Source: Eutypa lata | Lineage: Eukaryota > Ascomycota > Sordariomycetes > Xylariales > Diatrypaceae | Direction: 5' to 3' | Length of the DNA stretch: 64,000 nucleotides | NCBI GenBank assembly: GCA_022661535.1 | Contig: JAKULF010000014.1 | Coordinates: forward strand, 248,001-312,000 | Part shown: positions 1-12,751 of the stretch, piece after piece | Layout: each line of letters opens with the position of its first letter | How positions within the stretch are numbered: position 1 is the first letter of the stretch | Notes under the pieces: model-generated | What the model was told of the DNA's origin: nothing | The model's database searches: none | Seen by the model: only the letters and a program-made list of their open reading frames with translations | Position numbers and translations under genes: made by a program

Positions 1-3000
1 GACGATAAGCAGGTGGCTGGTATTTCAAACCACTTTGCAACAGTAAGTGAATCCTGTCACTACTATTAACTACTTAATGTAACTTGAGCTGGTCTCCTCT
101 TTCCTTAGCAAACTGGTACGAATGGAGACAGAATCGGAAAACCTGGTTCAGCGTCTTGGCATATCATGTATCAAATAATTGTTAACAAGAAGCTATTTCT
201 GCCCGCCATAGAGCTTGCAAGATAGGCATCATCGATCGATCATAACCACCTAGTTACCCCAAACTGGCATTTCGATGCTTACGGGTCGTTGGCTATTTAC
301 ATGATCTACATGCCACATTATCAATGCTACCAACCAGTCATTTCGTCACTGCAAATCTTGACGTCTCTGGCGAGAGCTTATGCCATCATTTGATAGAAAT
401 CTCGGAAGAACCTGCAGATGTGAGCACACGTGAAATAGGAATCGCTCATGTAGAATGACTACGGAGATGCCGGCTTTGAGGGAGCTTAGGTCTTGAACGA
501 GTCTGATATTGCCCTTGCCTTTTGGCACATATCTATTCATGACGGGCTCTTTTGGAGGGCAGCTGACTCATTCCTGAATTCCATCCTGTCATTCAACAAA
601 CGGCTATTGTACGGTACCTGCAGCTCGGCTCGGGCTAGAAGGGATGAAGAATAGAGCACACTGCAAATTTTTATAATTGACTATCAACGTTAGTTAGCAG
701 TCATTGCTAGCAAATTATTTTCCATCTCAGTATCAAAACTTTAAGAGTGCCACACCATCGGGACTTATCTGAAACGATTGGAGTTACTCCTACATCTCTG
801 CGTACATGACAAGGCTCAGTTCCAAGCATCAACTAACGGTACCAAACTAGGATGAGCCTAGGTAAATCCTAGTATACGGACACACATGACGTGATGAGCA
901 TACCTTGGAACTTGACCGCCTTTGAAAGGCATGGCATATGTATGTACTGACTGACTCGAGGCGTTGGACAAACCTTCGTTTCAGCCGCACCGATGATATG
1001 GACATATGCGTCTAATGACACAACCGCAACCTGCGAGGTCGCACCCGAGAGCACCCAGCTCGGCTCTGCTCGTTCTCCCAAAGAATGCAGGCAGCGCCTA
1101 ATCGCACGTGGAGAAACCCATATTTAGTAGCAACGTCTAGAGGCTACTGTACGAAGTAAGCGATTGCATACATAGGTACCTAAGGGGTTTTCACGCCAGC
1201 TGACATGGGGAGGGTGGACTCCCTAACTATACGGCTTACTGTATCTGTCTCTCTCTCTCTCGAGTAAGGAGGAATGTTCCTGAAGCTAGAGCTACTCGTG
1301 GCCTGCATGGCTTCTGCGGAAGAAGACTATGAGGAACATTGAAAGGTAAATTACAGGACCCGCGGAGTCGATTGGTTCCGACAAGTTTCTTTGCCGCCTC
1401 CGCAGCGCTTACCGATCCCCCCAACAGGGCTTGGCACCGGCGCGGGAGGTCCACTCTATGTGGCTTATCTAGTATGTAGGCTGGTAGGTAAAATATGTAG
1501 GTAATCTGGCTGACATCAACCGCGATCAATAAGGCTTGAGCGTGTTGCGCTTGGACTTTTTCAATGTTATACCAAGTTAGCGTCAAGTCCCCAACTTTCA
1601 ACGGGCCAAGCACATCCACATAGGCAACAGGTGGTACTTCTTAGTTCTGTTCCTCACACATCAAGCGCTACAGGATGTATGAAGTAGAAGCCACCGCGGC
1701 CGCTATGCCTTCTGAGTTTAGACCTGTAGTTCTCTTCTGCGGTAAAGTGGCTGGGGAAATTCACCAACCAGCTGAAACGCCACCCGTGCCGCGGCTGCCG
1801 CGCAGAGATCGATGTGAAAGAGGTTGAGCTACGAAGTCATATGATAGTAGGGGCAGGCTCATACATATCTACCTAGGTTTGTATGTAAAAAGAATCTCCA
1901 ACACCTATCTAACTATGTACATTCACATGCACATAAGCAGATTTGAAATACGTAAGGAAGCTTCTAGGCTTTCTGTCGATTTCCGAATTTCTTCTCATTC
2001 TTCAGGAGCTATATAACTAAACCCAGAGACAAAGGACAAGCTTCCCAGGCTGCCGGGACGGACTGTTATCTTCTACCCCTGCCATAGTGATCGATAAAAA
2101 ACCGTCTGTGCAAACCCCGTGCCTTCCGCCGCTACAGAATGCCTAAATGCATGTCATCACCTACTATAGACGGGGAATCTAGATATGAGACGATAAGTCG
2201 TGATATATCGACGATCTTCAATCTCGAAATCATATAGTCTGGCCAACTAGTGGTTGTCAGTAGTATTCTCTCCCAATTGTCAGGGTCTCCGTCCATCTTC
2301 TAACTGAAGATAGGCTATTGAATGTCCATACTGGAAATCCAGCACCAAGGGAGCAGCAAGTAGACGACAATGGCAATGCGTAACTAGTATCGACAGTGTA
2401 TAATCACATTAGCCATATATACGTAGCGTGTCTATACCCCCATCGAACGCACGCCCAGGTCTCATATAACAGCGGTCTAACTAGGGACAGGTGATTGAAA
2501 AGATATATGTGTTAACCAGAGCTCGTGTGAATTAGGATATTACCTTCCACCGAGATTATCTCCTCCAACTTAGAAATATCTCCAAGATTGAACTAACAAC
2601 TAGGCCGTCGTATTTCAACAGTATCTATTCAATTACCAGCACTGATATATTGTAATTAGTAGTGTGTACATGTATGCACACCCTACTCGCCGTCCGTAGA
2701 ACGATGGGTAGTCTTCACGGTCCCGTAACTACCTGTATAGTTAGCTATAAGGGTAGTCTAGCACATCATCAATGCTTATTTCTGCTATATTCTAGTCAAG
2801 GACCAGCAGACTACTACCTAGTTGAATTTTATACATCTCTAAAGCTGGAAAATCAAGGTCTTTATAAAGTCTGATATGTATATTAGACCTCGCATATAGC
2901 TTATACCTCCTCTGTGTAGATAGGTAGTCTTCTTACAAGCATGAACGAACACTCTTCGAGATTTACCTAAACCTAAGCATGACATAGAAAGGATCCTTGG

Positions 3001-3647
3001 CTGTAGCAACAACATCATTACCGTCTGGACTATCTACTTACACTTACGCATCTAATCAGGTTAATCCAAAGGGCTGGCTAGCTGGCTAGGTCAAAGGTCC
3101 AGGTTCGACATCTACACTACAGCATAGCACAAGCAAACAACTTATCCCTCTAGGTAGAAACCGAAATCGCCAACCAGGACGAGCGAGATATTATCTAAAA
3201 GAGGACAGACTGCACTACAGGCGAACGAGGGAAACATTAATTGCCTACTGCTCGCTGGATTATGTATTCCGGTATAGCTGCCCTACTCCATCATCCATCC
3301 ATCTATCCATCCAAACCTGCTTGCTTGCTTCAACTGTATAAAAAAAAACCCGATGTTGTTTTTCTCTCAGAGACCACTCGACACAACACGACACAACTCG
3401 ATCTCATCTGTCTGTCAGCCAGCCAGCCAATACTATCGTTAGATGAAGCGAAGCATGCAATCCAACTAATTCCATCCTAGGCCATTGATACAACCGCCGC
3501 CGCCGCCGCTGCTGCTGCTGCTACCAACTACACTACCACACCGGCTTCTAACCAACAGGTCCGCCTACATTACCAAGTGGACAGCCGTGAGGCAGCCTCG
3601 TCTATCCTGTCCTGGTGCACTCCCGCGTAACCAAACAACCCAGTTAC
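1..3647. other. Intergenic region without a supported gene
   Basis: The only open frames here are short and have no recognisable domain, codon bias or splice partners. The longest, on the minus strand at 1236-1619, reads as compositional noise. Short (CCG)/(CTG) triplet runs lie near 3490-3525. The right end is the 3' flank of the Hid1 gene. TACGAAGTA, a word that recurs in other intergenic parts of the window, occurs at 1150-1158. Confidence 0.6.
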
Positions 3648-6600
3648 TCAAAAGCCCGAGCCCGAATTCCGCGGCGGACCCATAGAAGTAGGGGAGGCGA
3701 CCATAGTCGGAGGCGGGGAGCCAGGACCTGGAGAAGAAGGGACACCACCACCAGCAGTACCACCACCAGCGGCCCCACGAAGGTTAATAGACCCGATCCG
3801 AGAAACAATATTACTGCCGACGGCGTCGACGGCGCCGCGGGGGGAGGTGAGGGAAGGGCCCTGGGGGGCGGTCTCCTGGACGCGGAACAGCTTGATGGCG
3901 GTGCCGTTCCAGACGCCGACGGTGCCGCGGGTGGAGACCTGCATCTCGGCGGCGAAGGCGAAGCTCCAGACGAGGGACTCGTACCAGCCGAGGGCGAGGG
4001 GGGACCACTCGAAGGAGTGGACGCGGGGCGGGGAGGGCTCGACGCCCACCAGGTCCGCGTCCCGGATGGCCTGCAGGGTCTCGGCCGTGGGGGAGTCCAC
4101 CGCCGCCCGGCGCTTGTTGAGCAGGGCGGTCAGCTGCTGGATCACGGTGAGGATCGTGTGGAGCGGCAGCTCCGGGAGCCAGCTCTCGATCCATTGGGCC
4201 GACGGCTCGAAGCAGCCGCCCATCGCCATGGATTGACCCCCTGGTGCGGCCGAGTAGCTGCCCAGGCTCGTGGTGCTATTCTGCCTCGAAAATGACGGGA
4301 CACCTGCCGGCATCTTGCCCCTAGCCTTCTCCGACATGCCCCTCATTTGCGTTGGCACGGCATCTTCCACGCTGACGACGGAGGACGCGCGCGATGGGTT
4401 CTCGCTCGGGCTCGACTGGGCCGGTGTTGGCCTCTCATCCTGGTCACTGTCGTCGTCATCCTCGTCATCGCCTATAGCGAAGGTCGCATCCTCCTCTGGC
4501 ACATCACTCAGCGTTGGTGTCTTGGGTTGCGCAACGGTGGGACTACGCAGGCTCTCTACCGAGCTACGCCTGGAAATGTCGAATGGATCGGACGGTGCGA
4601 CGCCATCCTTTCTCTGGCGATTTCGCCGTTCAATCTCTTCTTGTCCGCTCTCAAGCGTAAAGCTTCGCAAGGCTTCAAATCGCTTCTTGTTCTTCAGAAC
4701 CAAGTATATGAAGTTCGTGTTTTCTGGAAACTTGTTAGCTGCTACTCACCGCATATAGAGATTTCACGAGACAAGGCTCACGCTTATATTTATGCTCTAT
4801 TATAGCATTGATTGATTCCAGCAGGGATCTCAAAAGATCATGATTGCTATCATTGGCTAAGAGGAAGGACGGAGAAGACATCGAAATGAAAAGCTGTATC
4901 AGCTTCGCACTCGACGTTCCGCTTATGCCTTCAAGGTACGCGGAAATATTGTTGATCACAGCCAGAAGTGCCGGATATATGGCTGAGAGTTTACCTTGGC
5001 TGGTAGAAATGATATTGTATATCGACTTGACAGAATGTTAGGAGGGTATCAAAATTAATTTTCAGGCTGATGAGTACTTACCTGAATGAGAAAGTCTGCG
5101 TAAGTTCCCCGAAAGTTAGGAATCCTGATTACAGTGGGTAGGGTATCCTGGCCCTCGAATCTCTTGTTGAGGTTTACTCCGAAGTTCCTCTCGACGCTTA
5201 GAGTCTGCAATAAGAAGGCACACATGCGCACAACGCCCTGCTTCGAGGCATCGGCCTTATATTCGGTTGCATAAAATAGAAGAATAATGAGGAAGTCATG
5301 TGCTCTATCCGTGTCGATCATAAAGGATCTGAATCGCTTATTACACTGTGTGGTCTCCCAGAAGAGCATGATGATCTCAGGTGAGAATTTGGTAGAAGTC
5401 TGGGTGCCTGGGATGTAGGAGGTGTTGGCCTGAATAGGTTGGTTCAATATCCTGGTCATACCATCGACAATGAACTGAAAGTCCTGAGGACGGTGCAACC
5501 TTCCAAGGAAATGACGGTAGTAGTTTTTGGGAGCTGACCCTGTAATCGTTTCCGGTATTGGATACAGGAGAACAACCAACAGGAATTGAAGTGTATAGGT
5601 AACAAGGACTTCTTTGGGATCCTTGAAAACCAAGGTATTGTAAGGAACTCGCCAGCTCGCAGGGTTGTATTTGAGAGTCTAGAAATAGTCAGTCAGTGGG
5701 TTGACGAACGACGAACGCCCGTCTGGGGCCAATATGGGTTAAGGGGCTGAACTCACAGTATTCAGCAAAGAGCACAACACGGATAGAACGACCTGCTTAT
5801 CGGGACATGTGCAAATATATGTCAATGCCTTCGTTCCTTTAGTTGGCAATACGTTCGGTGACATGTACATGCTTTGGCTGGCAATGGTTAAGAGCAGTCG
5901 CAGAATCTCGCAACGATTACTCTCGTACTCCTTAGTCGTGGCTACGGCGGCATTGCAGCCAACGCCACTTTGCCAAATGGCGTAAGTGACCTTTGGCTTG
6001 CCATGAGGCTGTCTCGGAATGGTGAGGTCCGAGAAGAAAAGTAGGTCGACGAGCGTATCGATCAGCTCCTCTGCTAAGGGCTTCGCATCCTCAAACTCGT
6101 CGGTGGGAGGCTTCGCATCCTGTTCATCTTCTTGGGACTCGTCGAAAAGGACCTCATTCTTTATAGCTGATCGTCTCGTCCGCTTTCTCCTCGCTCCCCA
6201 GAAGAACTTATCCTCCCAAGCTTGCAGATGGTCGACTTCATAAAGGTATGGTAGGACACGTGTCAGAATGCGGATACAGTTCAAAGCATCGCGCTCAGGT
6301 GCAATTTCGGAATCTGGAAAGGAAGGATGGTGTCGCAGGATGAAGAGCCGGGAGGTAACAGCGAGTATAAGGGTTTCTAAGTTCTCGAGGGCTCTATCGC
6401 GAGTACGTCGAATGTCGGCGGGCGCAAAGAGGCTGAAGACATCCTCGGGTGCTTCTGGAAGTTCCCAAAACTACGACACGACGAGACAGAGGGGTTAGTC
6501 AACAACGCTCAGATGCTGAAAGTTAGAAAGAAAGAAAACAGAAGTAATGGCAAGAAGAAAAGGGGAGTACAAACAGAGGTCCAGTAAGGATCGTCGGCGG

Positions 6601-6670
6601 GTATGTGTCGCTCCTCAGAAAGCCTAAAGATACCTTTCTTGAAGACTAACTTGGAGTCGCTGGCACCCAT
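3648..6670 (-). CDS. hid1: Hid1 family protein (Golgi, HID1/Ftp105-like), 5 exons
   Basis: Exons read 6670-6575, 6470-5757, 5678-5082, 5025-4782 and 4723-3648, giving 908 residues. The N-terminus MGASDSKLVFKKGIFRL is the family hallmark and carries an N-myristoylation signal (Gly2, Ser6-type). It is followed by DDPYWTS and FWELPE across the first junction. The C-terminus keeps ALGWYESLVW and GTAIKLFRVQ, as in animal HID1. An acidic, Ser/Pro-rich insert lies about 130 to 250 residues from the C-terminus. In the family, HID1 is a peripheral Golgi/TGN protein; S. pombe Ftp105 holds the deubiquitinase Ubp5 at the Golgi and worm HID-1 acts in dense-core vesicle formation. The last intron uses a GTGAGC donor at 4781, which restores the conserved frame. 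The gene is divergent from the MFS gene. Confidence 0.93.
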
Positions 6671-7709
6671 GTTGATGAAGTCATACCGTTAGCTTCTACG
6701 ATAGGTGGGTAGCTTATTCGTTGGTCGTTTGTTAGTTCGTGTATTATCTACGTCGTAGCTTGATGTGCTTGATGCCAAAAGTTGAGTGAAGTCAATATTG
6801 TATTGTATGTATGCTAGGTATGTAGGTATGCAACATATGTAGATTGATTAATCAATTAACATGGGGGTTGATAAGATGGCCAAGCCTAGTAATATGACGT
6901 TGCGCCTCGGATATTCATATATTGTACCTTATTATTTAGGCCTTCAATGTTCCATTCGTCTACAGCTAAGGTTTCAATTAAAACATTTGGGTACCTAAGA
7001 CATTAGACAAGTTAGTGCATTTTGCATGGTTAAAATATATTTCATTTTTCATAGATGCCTCCCTATAGCTGTTCGGTAGCCATGTCCATCTCTTTCTTTG
7101 ATTTCAGATTTGACCCCATAATGATATGCATGCAAGGTACATGGAGGCATAAGTACATAAGGATATATGCTTCTATCATGTAATACTTGATCGTGAATAT
7201 TTTCAACATATCAATATATGTTTTAATATGCAAGATCATTGTCATCAATTGCATTCAATTGTGTCTATAACATTGTTGATAAATGGACATGGCTGCATAG
7301 ACCATTTGTTTCGTATACTTTAGGTAAGATAGGGCGAGGGGTGCAAGCTGGAAGATCCCCCGGTGCCCCGAACTTCAGTACCTACTTATACATATGTGCT
7401 TAACGATCCACGCAATCTACATAAGTCGGACTCCTCAAATGCACATGTTCAACTCATCAACCTAGTCCGGATTGGAAATACGAATTGATGTTTGGCTGTG
7501 AGGCAGTCAATCGGAATGACGGGCCGAACCCAGTTTGGAGATAGCATCATTCATGGGTGCTGAACCGACCTTTTGCCGTGGGATGTTGGAGAGACCTTGA
7601 CCGTATTGTCGTGGTATAAGAGCTCCAAGAAGTTATTAGAATGGGCGATATGACTTGTGAACAATCTCCTCGTAGTAATAGGATAATTAAGTAGTCTGAG
7701 AGCCTCACA
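6671..7709. promoter_or_regulatory. Divergent intergenic region, hid1 / MFS gene
   Basis: About 1 kb of A/T-rich DNA separates two start codons that point away from each other, so it should hold both promoters. A GTATGTATGCTAGGTATGTAG-like microsatellite stretch lies near 6805-6840. I see no defined operator or TATA element that I would assign. Confidence 0.5.
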
Positions 7710-9951
7710 ATGTCGACCTCTCAGACCTCAGTTGTCGAAGCCCAGCCTATCCCTCTGACTCAATTACATCGCGATCAACCTACGAAGGATGTGGAGACCG
7801 CCTCTGCTATAGAAGACCCTCTAGGATCAGACGTGGTCCATCGCGAGCCAGCAACGCCCTTCTTCAAATTGGTCGTTGCTGGCTATTCATTCTTCTGTGC
7901 AGGTGTCGGTACGTACCTTCATAAGAGGCTATACACTCGAAGTCCACCTCAAATACCCCTTGTTCGAACTATTGTAGCTAACGTCTAATGTAGTATGTAG
8001 ACCCTTTATCCCAGAAGATTTCTATTTCGGTGTATCATCCTTAGATCTTTGTGTTCTGTCGTGTCGAAATCGATTCAGAATATACTATAAGATTTCTCGA
8101 GCTAGACGTTGACTTCAATATAGAATGATGGTAGTCTCGGCCCCTTGATCCCGTACATTTTGTCGACCTGGAATATCACCACCGGCCAAATTGCAATCAT
8201 GTAAGTGTGGTAACAAATATTGGCACTGTTGAAACCTCTGACGGGTTTTCTAACAACGTCTAGCTATGCCACCACGTTCGCTGGGTGGTTTATCGCCGCC
8301 CTCACCAACCCGATCCTCACGACTCATCTAACCCTCGGCCAATTGCTCTCTGTCGGCGCTGCGCTTCAACTTTTAGCCCAATGCCTCAGGCCATGGAGTT
8401 CACTTCCTCTATTTTGCGTCACTTTCTTTCTTCAGGCGCTCGGCAGTAAGCAAATTGCTTGTGTAGTCCCTATCTCACTTACACATAGGCCATCTACCCC
8501 CTTAGCACCCCTTTACTAAACAACCCTATATTTAACCAAGAATAATTGTAAACGTGCAATATACTAACTTATTATGCAGTGGCATACCAAGACTCCCACT
8601 CAAACACCTTCGTCAGCAGTCTGCATAACGTGCCACACCGCTGGCTGAGCTTCATCCACGCGTGCTACGCGCTCGGCTGCTTCGTCGGGCCGCTGATCGC
8701 CACGGCGATAGCGAACAGCCCGAACTCAATGGGAATCGAGGGCTGGAGACGGGTGTATCTCGTTCTGGTTGGTATCAATTTCGCCAACCAGGTGGGCGTC
8801 ACCGCAGCCTTCAAGGACACACTCTGGAGCCGGCTCAAAGTCGCCGTGCCCGGGGCAGGAGGAAGCGGCGGCGGTCAGAAGCGAAACAGGACTGCCATCC
8901 GTGATACGGCCGACGTGTTGAAGGTGAGGGCCCTTTGGCTGCTAAGCATGTTCTACTTCTTCGAGCTCGGCGCCGTAAGTGACCTCTATAGTGATTTTCT
9001 TCTCTCTGTGGCTTTGTTTTAGTGTTTCAAAGTTCCTCTAAGGAGGGTGTTCTAGGGAGACCGACGACTCCTGAACAACTCCTATAGCTTCCCCAGAAAA
9101 TACACAAAGAAACAACTGCTAACGCTAAAGGGTGTAGTGGATGACGGCAGGAGGTTGGGTCGTCGAGTTCCTGACCACGGTGCGAGGTGGTGATCTCGCC
9201 AACGTAAGTGGTAACTGTAAGCGCTCTCTAGAGTCATCACACTGACCAACACCAAACTCGTAGATGGGATACGTCCCCACGGGATATTACGGCGGTCTAC
9301 TAGCAGGACGGCTCTTCCTCGCGGAGCCCACCTACCGGCTCGGGGAGAGGCGGATGTTGTTGATATACAGCGTCATCTGCGTCTGCCTGCAGCTTGTCTT
9401 CTGGCTGCAGCCCAACATCGTCGGTAGCGCCGTCGCTCTCAGTCTGATGGGCTTCTTCTTTGGTCCTTTCTTCGCAACCGTGAGTATATATACATCTCTC
9501 CTCTCCCTTCTGTATCGTATCTTTAGGATGGGCACCAGCTAATGCGATACAATCTTTCGAATTAGGGCATGTCCGTAGCATCGAAGTTATTCCCCAAGGA
9601 GTCACAGACCACAGCCTTAGGTGAGTATTGGTACCTAATTCACATACATGGGATAGAATCCTCCCCTTATGCTGCCTTCTACAGAACCCTTTTTTTCATT
9701 CCTTTCGTTTTTACTTCTTCCTTAAGTGCAAGTATGAGTGAAAAAGGGTCGCTAAAGCTAAACGAAACTCCCTGCACACAGGCTTCATATTCGTCCTTGC
9801 CCAGGCAGGCGGTGCCCTCTTTCCCTCAATCACTGGACTGATCGCTACAGGCGCTGGCGTAGCGGTGTTGCAGCCGATAGTACTGGCGCTCATAATCGCA
9901 GGGGGTGTGTGCTGGTGGCTTGTGCCCAAGGTGCCGTCGCGCACCGAGTAA
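7710..9951 (+). CDS. MFS transporter, 8 exons, problematic first donor site
   Basis: Exons read 7710-7904, 8124-8200, 8264-8445, 8580-8974, 9138-9203, 9264-9479, 9566-9620 and 9782-9951 (451 residues). The protein is a polytopic membrane transporter of the major facilitator superfamily, of the fungal type with NDGSLGPLIPYIL after the first membrane segment. AYQDSHSNTFV and HRWLSFIHACYALGCFVGP follow in the fourth exon. The cytosolic N-tail is about 50 residues. The substrate cannot be read from sequence. The strong donor GTACGT at 7909 would put the second exon out of frame and meet TGA at once. Only the weak donor GTCGGT at 7905 keeps the frame, with loss of one residue (AG-NDGS instead of the usual AGVNDGS). 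The gene may therefore be poorly spliced or damaged here. Confidence 0.82.
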
Positions 9952-11298
9952 ATAGATGATGGAGACGAAGGGGGGGGGCCAAGCGCATGTAGATTTCGTA
10001 CTTTAGCTGTAGACTTTCTTTGAAGGGACAAACCTATAGCCGGATGATTGGAATGTATATGTGAAAAGAAAGACAAGGCAACCTCCTCCGTCATTTGTTG
10101 TCATTGCATTTGCATTCGTTAGAACGTATGAGATCAATCAAGGCCTAAATTGAACATGAAATTTGTTGGCCAAGAACTACACACCTACCATCACACACAC
10201 ACACACACACACACAGTATACTATATACTAGAGCCGGGCAGTGAAAACCAGATAACTTATCACCACTATACTACAATACAATATGCCACAACAACATCCA
10301 TCCACTGCTTTATACTCAGGGGTAGTTAATAAATGGGGTCAGAGGTAGCTTCTACCAGCTGATGGCAGCTGTCCACTTTGTGGGGTGCGAGCTAACTATG
10401 TACCTAACTAAAACTTCTAGTAATAAAACCAGTCAAAAATTTCAGCTAACAAATTTTCCAAGTTCAACTTCCTCCTCCATCATCAATCAAGAATCGAAGA
10501 GCAAAGCATACTTAACCAGCTGGAACGCAATCAACCCTCCATTTCGCTGATAATTACACTACTATCGATAGCGATAGTAACGACGATGGTTATTTACAGA
10601 ATACGGTCATATCATCTCCGATTCGTTATGAAGGTAGGTTGGGTGGGTAGACAAATGCCTCTTCTCTTCTCTTGCCTCGAGAAGGTAGGTAGGTAGTAAA
10701 AGTATCTCTTCTTTTCACTCACTTCACTTCACACATTTCACACACAACCAGTATAGAATAGAATAGAATATAGCTTCAAAATATGCTAGAGCTTGCCGTC
10801 TCGTCACACCTACAGCGAGCAAGTGTGGACAGTGAAGCAAGATGGAAAGATCCTTGTCGAGCAAAACTTCTTTGTCGGCAATCCGAGGCCGCCTGTTGCC
10901 ATCCCTGCTCGTCTGAAAGATGAGCAGATGCTTGGTTGTCTTGGAGACATTTGCTTCTTCTTATGAAGACTGAATTCGTCTTTAGCTAAAGATTAGCTAG
11001 AGTAGATAAACCTACCTAGCTAGCTTTTGTAGAATTGGAAAATTATATATCAGAAGTTGATTAACCGCGTCGCATGTTACAGCCGCAAGAGATCGACGAA
11101 GTTCATGCACGTCCAACCAATATCAATGCAAAAATAGTTCAATTGTTAAATTTATTCATTCTTAGTAATGATGATGGTGCCTCTGTGTTCACTGTGCTTT
11201 AAATCTTGCTCTCCGCGGGCGGTCTAATAGTCGTCAAAAAATGGTACTTCCAATGATGTGAACGTTGTCGATAGAGACCTCCCGGGCCAAATACTTAC
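9952..11298. other. Convergent intergenic region
   Basis: This lies between the 3' ends of the MFS and glyoxalase II genes. It holds a (CA)n microsatellite at about 10192-10215 and several GGTAGGTAGG-type short repeats near 10640 and 10690. No coding exon was recognised. Confidence 0.6.
10192..10215. repeat. (CA)12 microsatellite
   Basis: A perfect CA dinucleotide run in the convergent intergenic region downstream of the MFS gene. Confidence 0.9.
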
Positions 11299-12751
11299 TC
11301 ACTTAAAGTTGTTCTTCAACACTCTAAGCTTTGCCATGACCTCTACCGGGTCCGTCCTGCCTGTAGCCTTTTGAATCTCGGGATCCTATTCGCACCAACA
11401 GTGAGCAAACGTATGATTCGTTCTACGATAGATAGCCTAATCGATGCTTACCTCAACCCGCATGAACACGTTATGTTGCTACACCCCCCAGGAAGTTAGT
11501 CCAAGCCAAAAAGATGCTGGCTTGCAAGCTACTACTAACCTTCTCGTCGCCAATGGTGAATTTGCCTTGGGTCTCTTTGTTGGCATCCGCGAAGGACTGC
11601 AGTTTCTTGACTGCCTCGCTCTGGAGAACCGATAAGCCGAACTTGACGTTGGACTTCGTGTACTCGTGGCCAGGCTAGAGGCCCAAGTCAGCGTCCCAAA
11701 TTCAACACATCTTACTAGTTTTGGTTATCAGCTACCCACATAGACCTTGGTGTCGTCAGGCAACGCGGCCAGCGTCTTGTTCAACGCCGTATGCATCTCC
11801 GCTGCCGTACCCTCGAAGAACCTTCCGCATCCTAGGACGGATTAGCGTACACCCGTTTCTCGGGTCTCCAGTCAGGGAGACCCAATGTCAGAAACCCCCG
11901 TTCATGGTTCACCTACCACCGTGGAACAGCGTATCTCCCGTGAACACCGCCTTCTCGTCGCCATCCTGGGCAAACCAGCAAATGCTGTCTTGCGTATGGC
12001 AGGGGGTATAAAGGCCTTTCACAGCAATGCTGCCAACCTTGAAGCCTTCACCGTTGGATGGTGTCTGGGTCACAGAGTCGCAATCCTTACCCCCAATGAT
12101 GGGGAGATCCGGAGTCCCTAAGTCGCTCCGCTAGAGAAGTACGTTAGCTGTCTTTTGTTCAACCCCCCCCCCCCCCCCTTCCGGCTCTTCTTATAAGCTA
12201 GGGCTCGTCTCACAATCTGCTTGTTCCCACCGGCGTGATCCCAATGGCTATAGCAACTGTCAGCGCCGGACTTACTACACATGGAAGGAGACGCTCACTG
12301 GTGTGTGTTCACAATAGCTTTAAGGTTGATCTTGCCCGAAGAGATTGCTTGCTTCAAGACAGGTGACACCCTATAACCTCTGTTAGATGATACAGGGGGT
12401 TGCTTTTCATCATGGCAATTCTCTTACTCCTCGGCATGTGCGGGGTCAACAATCACAGCGTCCTTGGATTGGTCATCTACGAGAAGATAGGCGTAATTGT
12501 CGTGGCTCCCAGTCCCTACGAAGCCTCGTTAGAAGCAGGGATATATCACTTCTCTTGAGAGGATGCTTACATACACATGGGAATCGATTGGATATGCATG
12601 GCGCGGGTAGAGACGAACTATCAAATGGGGGTTAAGCGAGGAGGACCTTGATGGAGCGTTTTCCCGGTATCTGGGTGGGTGAACCTACAGCTACGGATGA
12701 AATGCCGATTCTTCGAGAAACGAGAGGTCTTGCTCTTGCGAGGAAATTCAT
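11299..12751 (-). CDS. glo2: Glyoxalase II (hydroxyacylglutathione hydrolase), 10 exons
   Basis: Exons read 12751-12689, 12617-12575, 12515-12428, 12370-12299, 12247-12214, 12130-11917, 11831-11740, 11674-11540, 11478-11452 and 11385-11299 (284 residues). The enzyme hydrolyses S-lactoylglutathione to D-lactate and glutathione, the second step of methylglyoxal detoxification. The metallo-beta-lactamase metal motif THHHWDH (about residues 87-93) is assembled across an intron. [28 protein letters not shown] and the C-terminal [10 protein letters not shown] are all family hallmarks. The first exon encodes an Arg-rich, acid-free leader ([14 protein letters not shown]) that looks mitochondrial. A second ATG at 12599 (MHIQSIPMW) would give a leaderless cytosolic form. 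Nine introns in 1.45 kb is dense. Intron 5 contains a 16-nt G run. Confidence 0.93.
12163..12178. repeat. Poly-C tract (16 nt) inside a glo2 intron
   Basis: Sixteen consecutive C on the plus strand, read as G16 in the pre-mRNA of glyoxalase II, inside the intron at 12213-12131. It is prone to length errors in sequencing but lies outside the coding frame. Confidence 0.9.

Noticed and set aside
1236..1619. 127-codon minus-strand frame in the left intergenic region
   Set aside because: No domain, no splice partner, contains a dinucleotide-repeat end; likely chance.
3615..4295. 226-codon plus-strand frame opposite hid1
   Set aside because: A shadow of the GC3-rich end of hid1 in antisense. Composition is Gly/Arg/Ala-rich without any domain.
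4731..4749. Apparent 19-nt intron in hid1 (GTGAGT...AACAAG)
   Set aside because: Too short to splice. The donor at 4781 with acceptor at 4724 gives a 58-nt intron and the conserved sequence IIEHKYKQNTNFIYLVLK.
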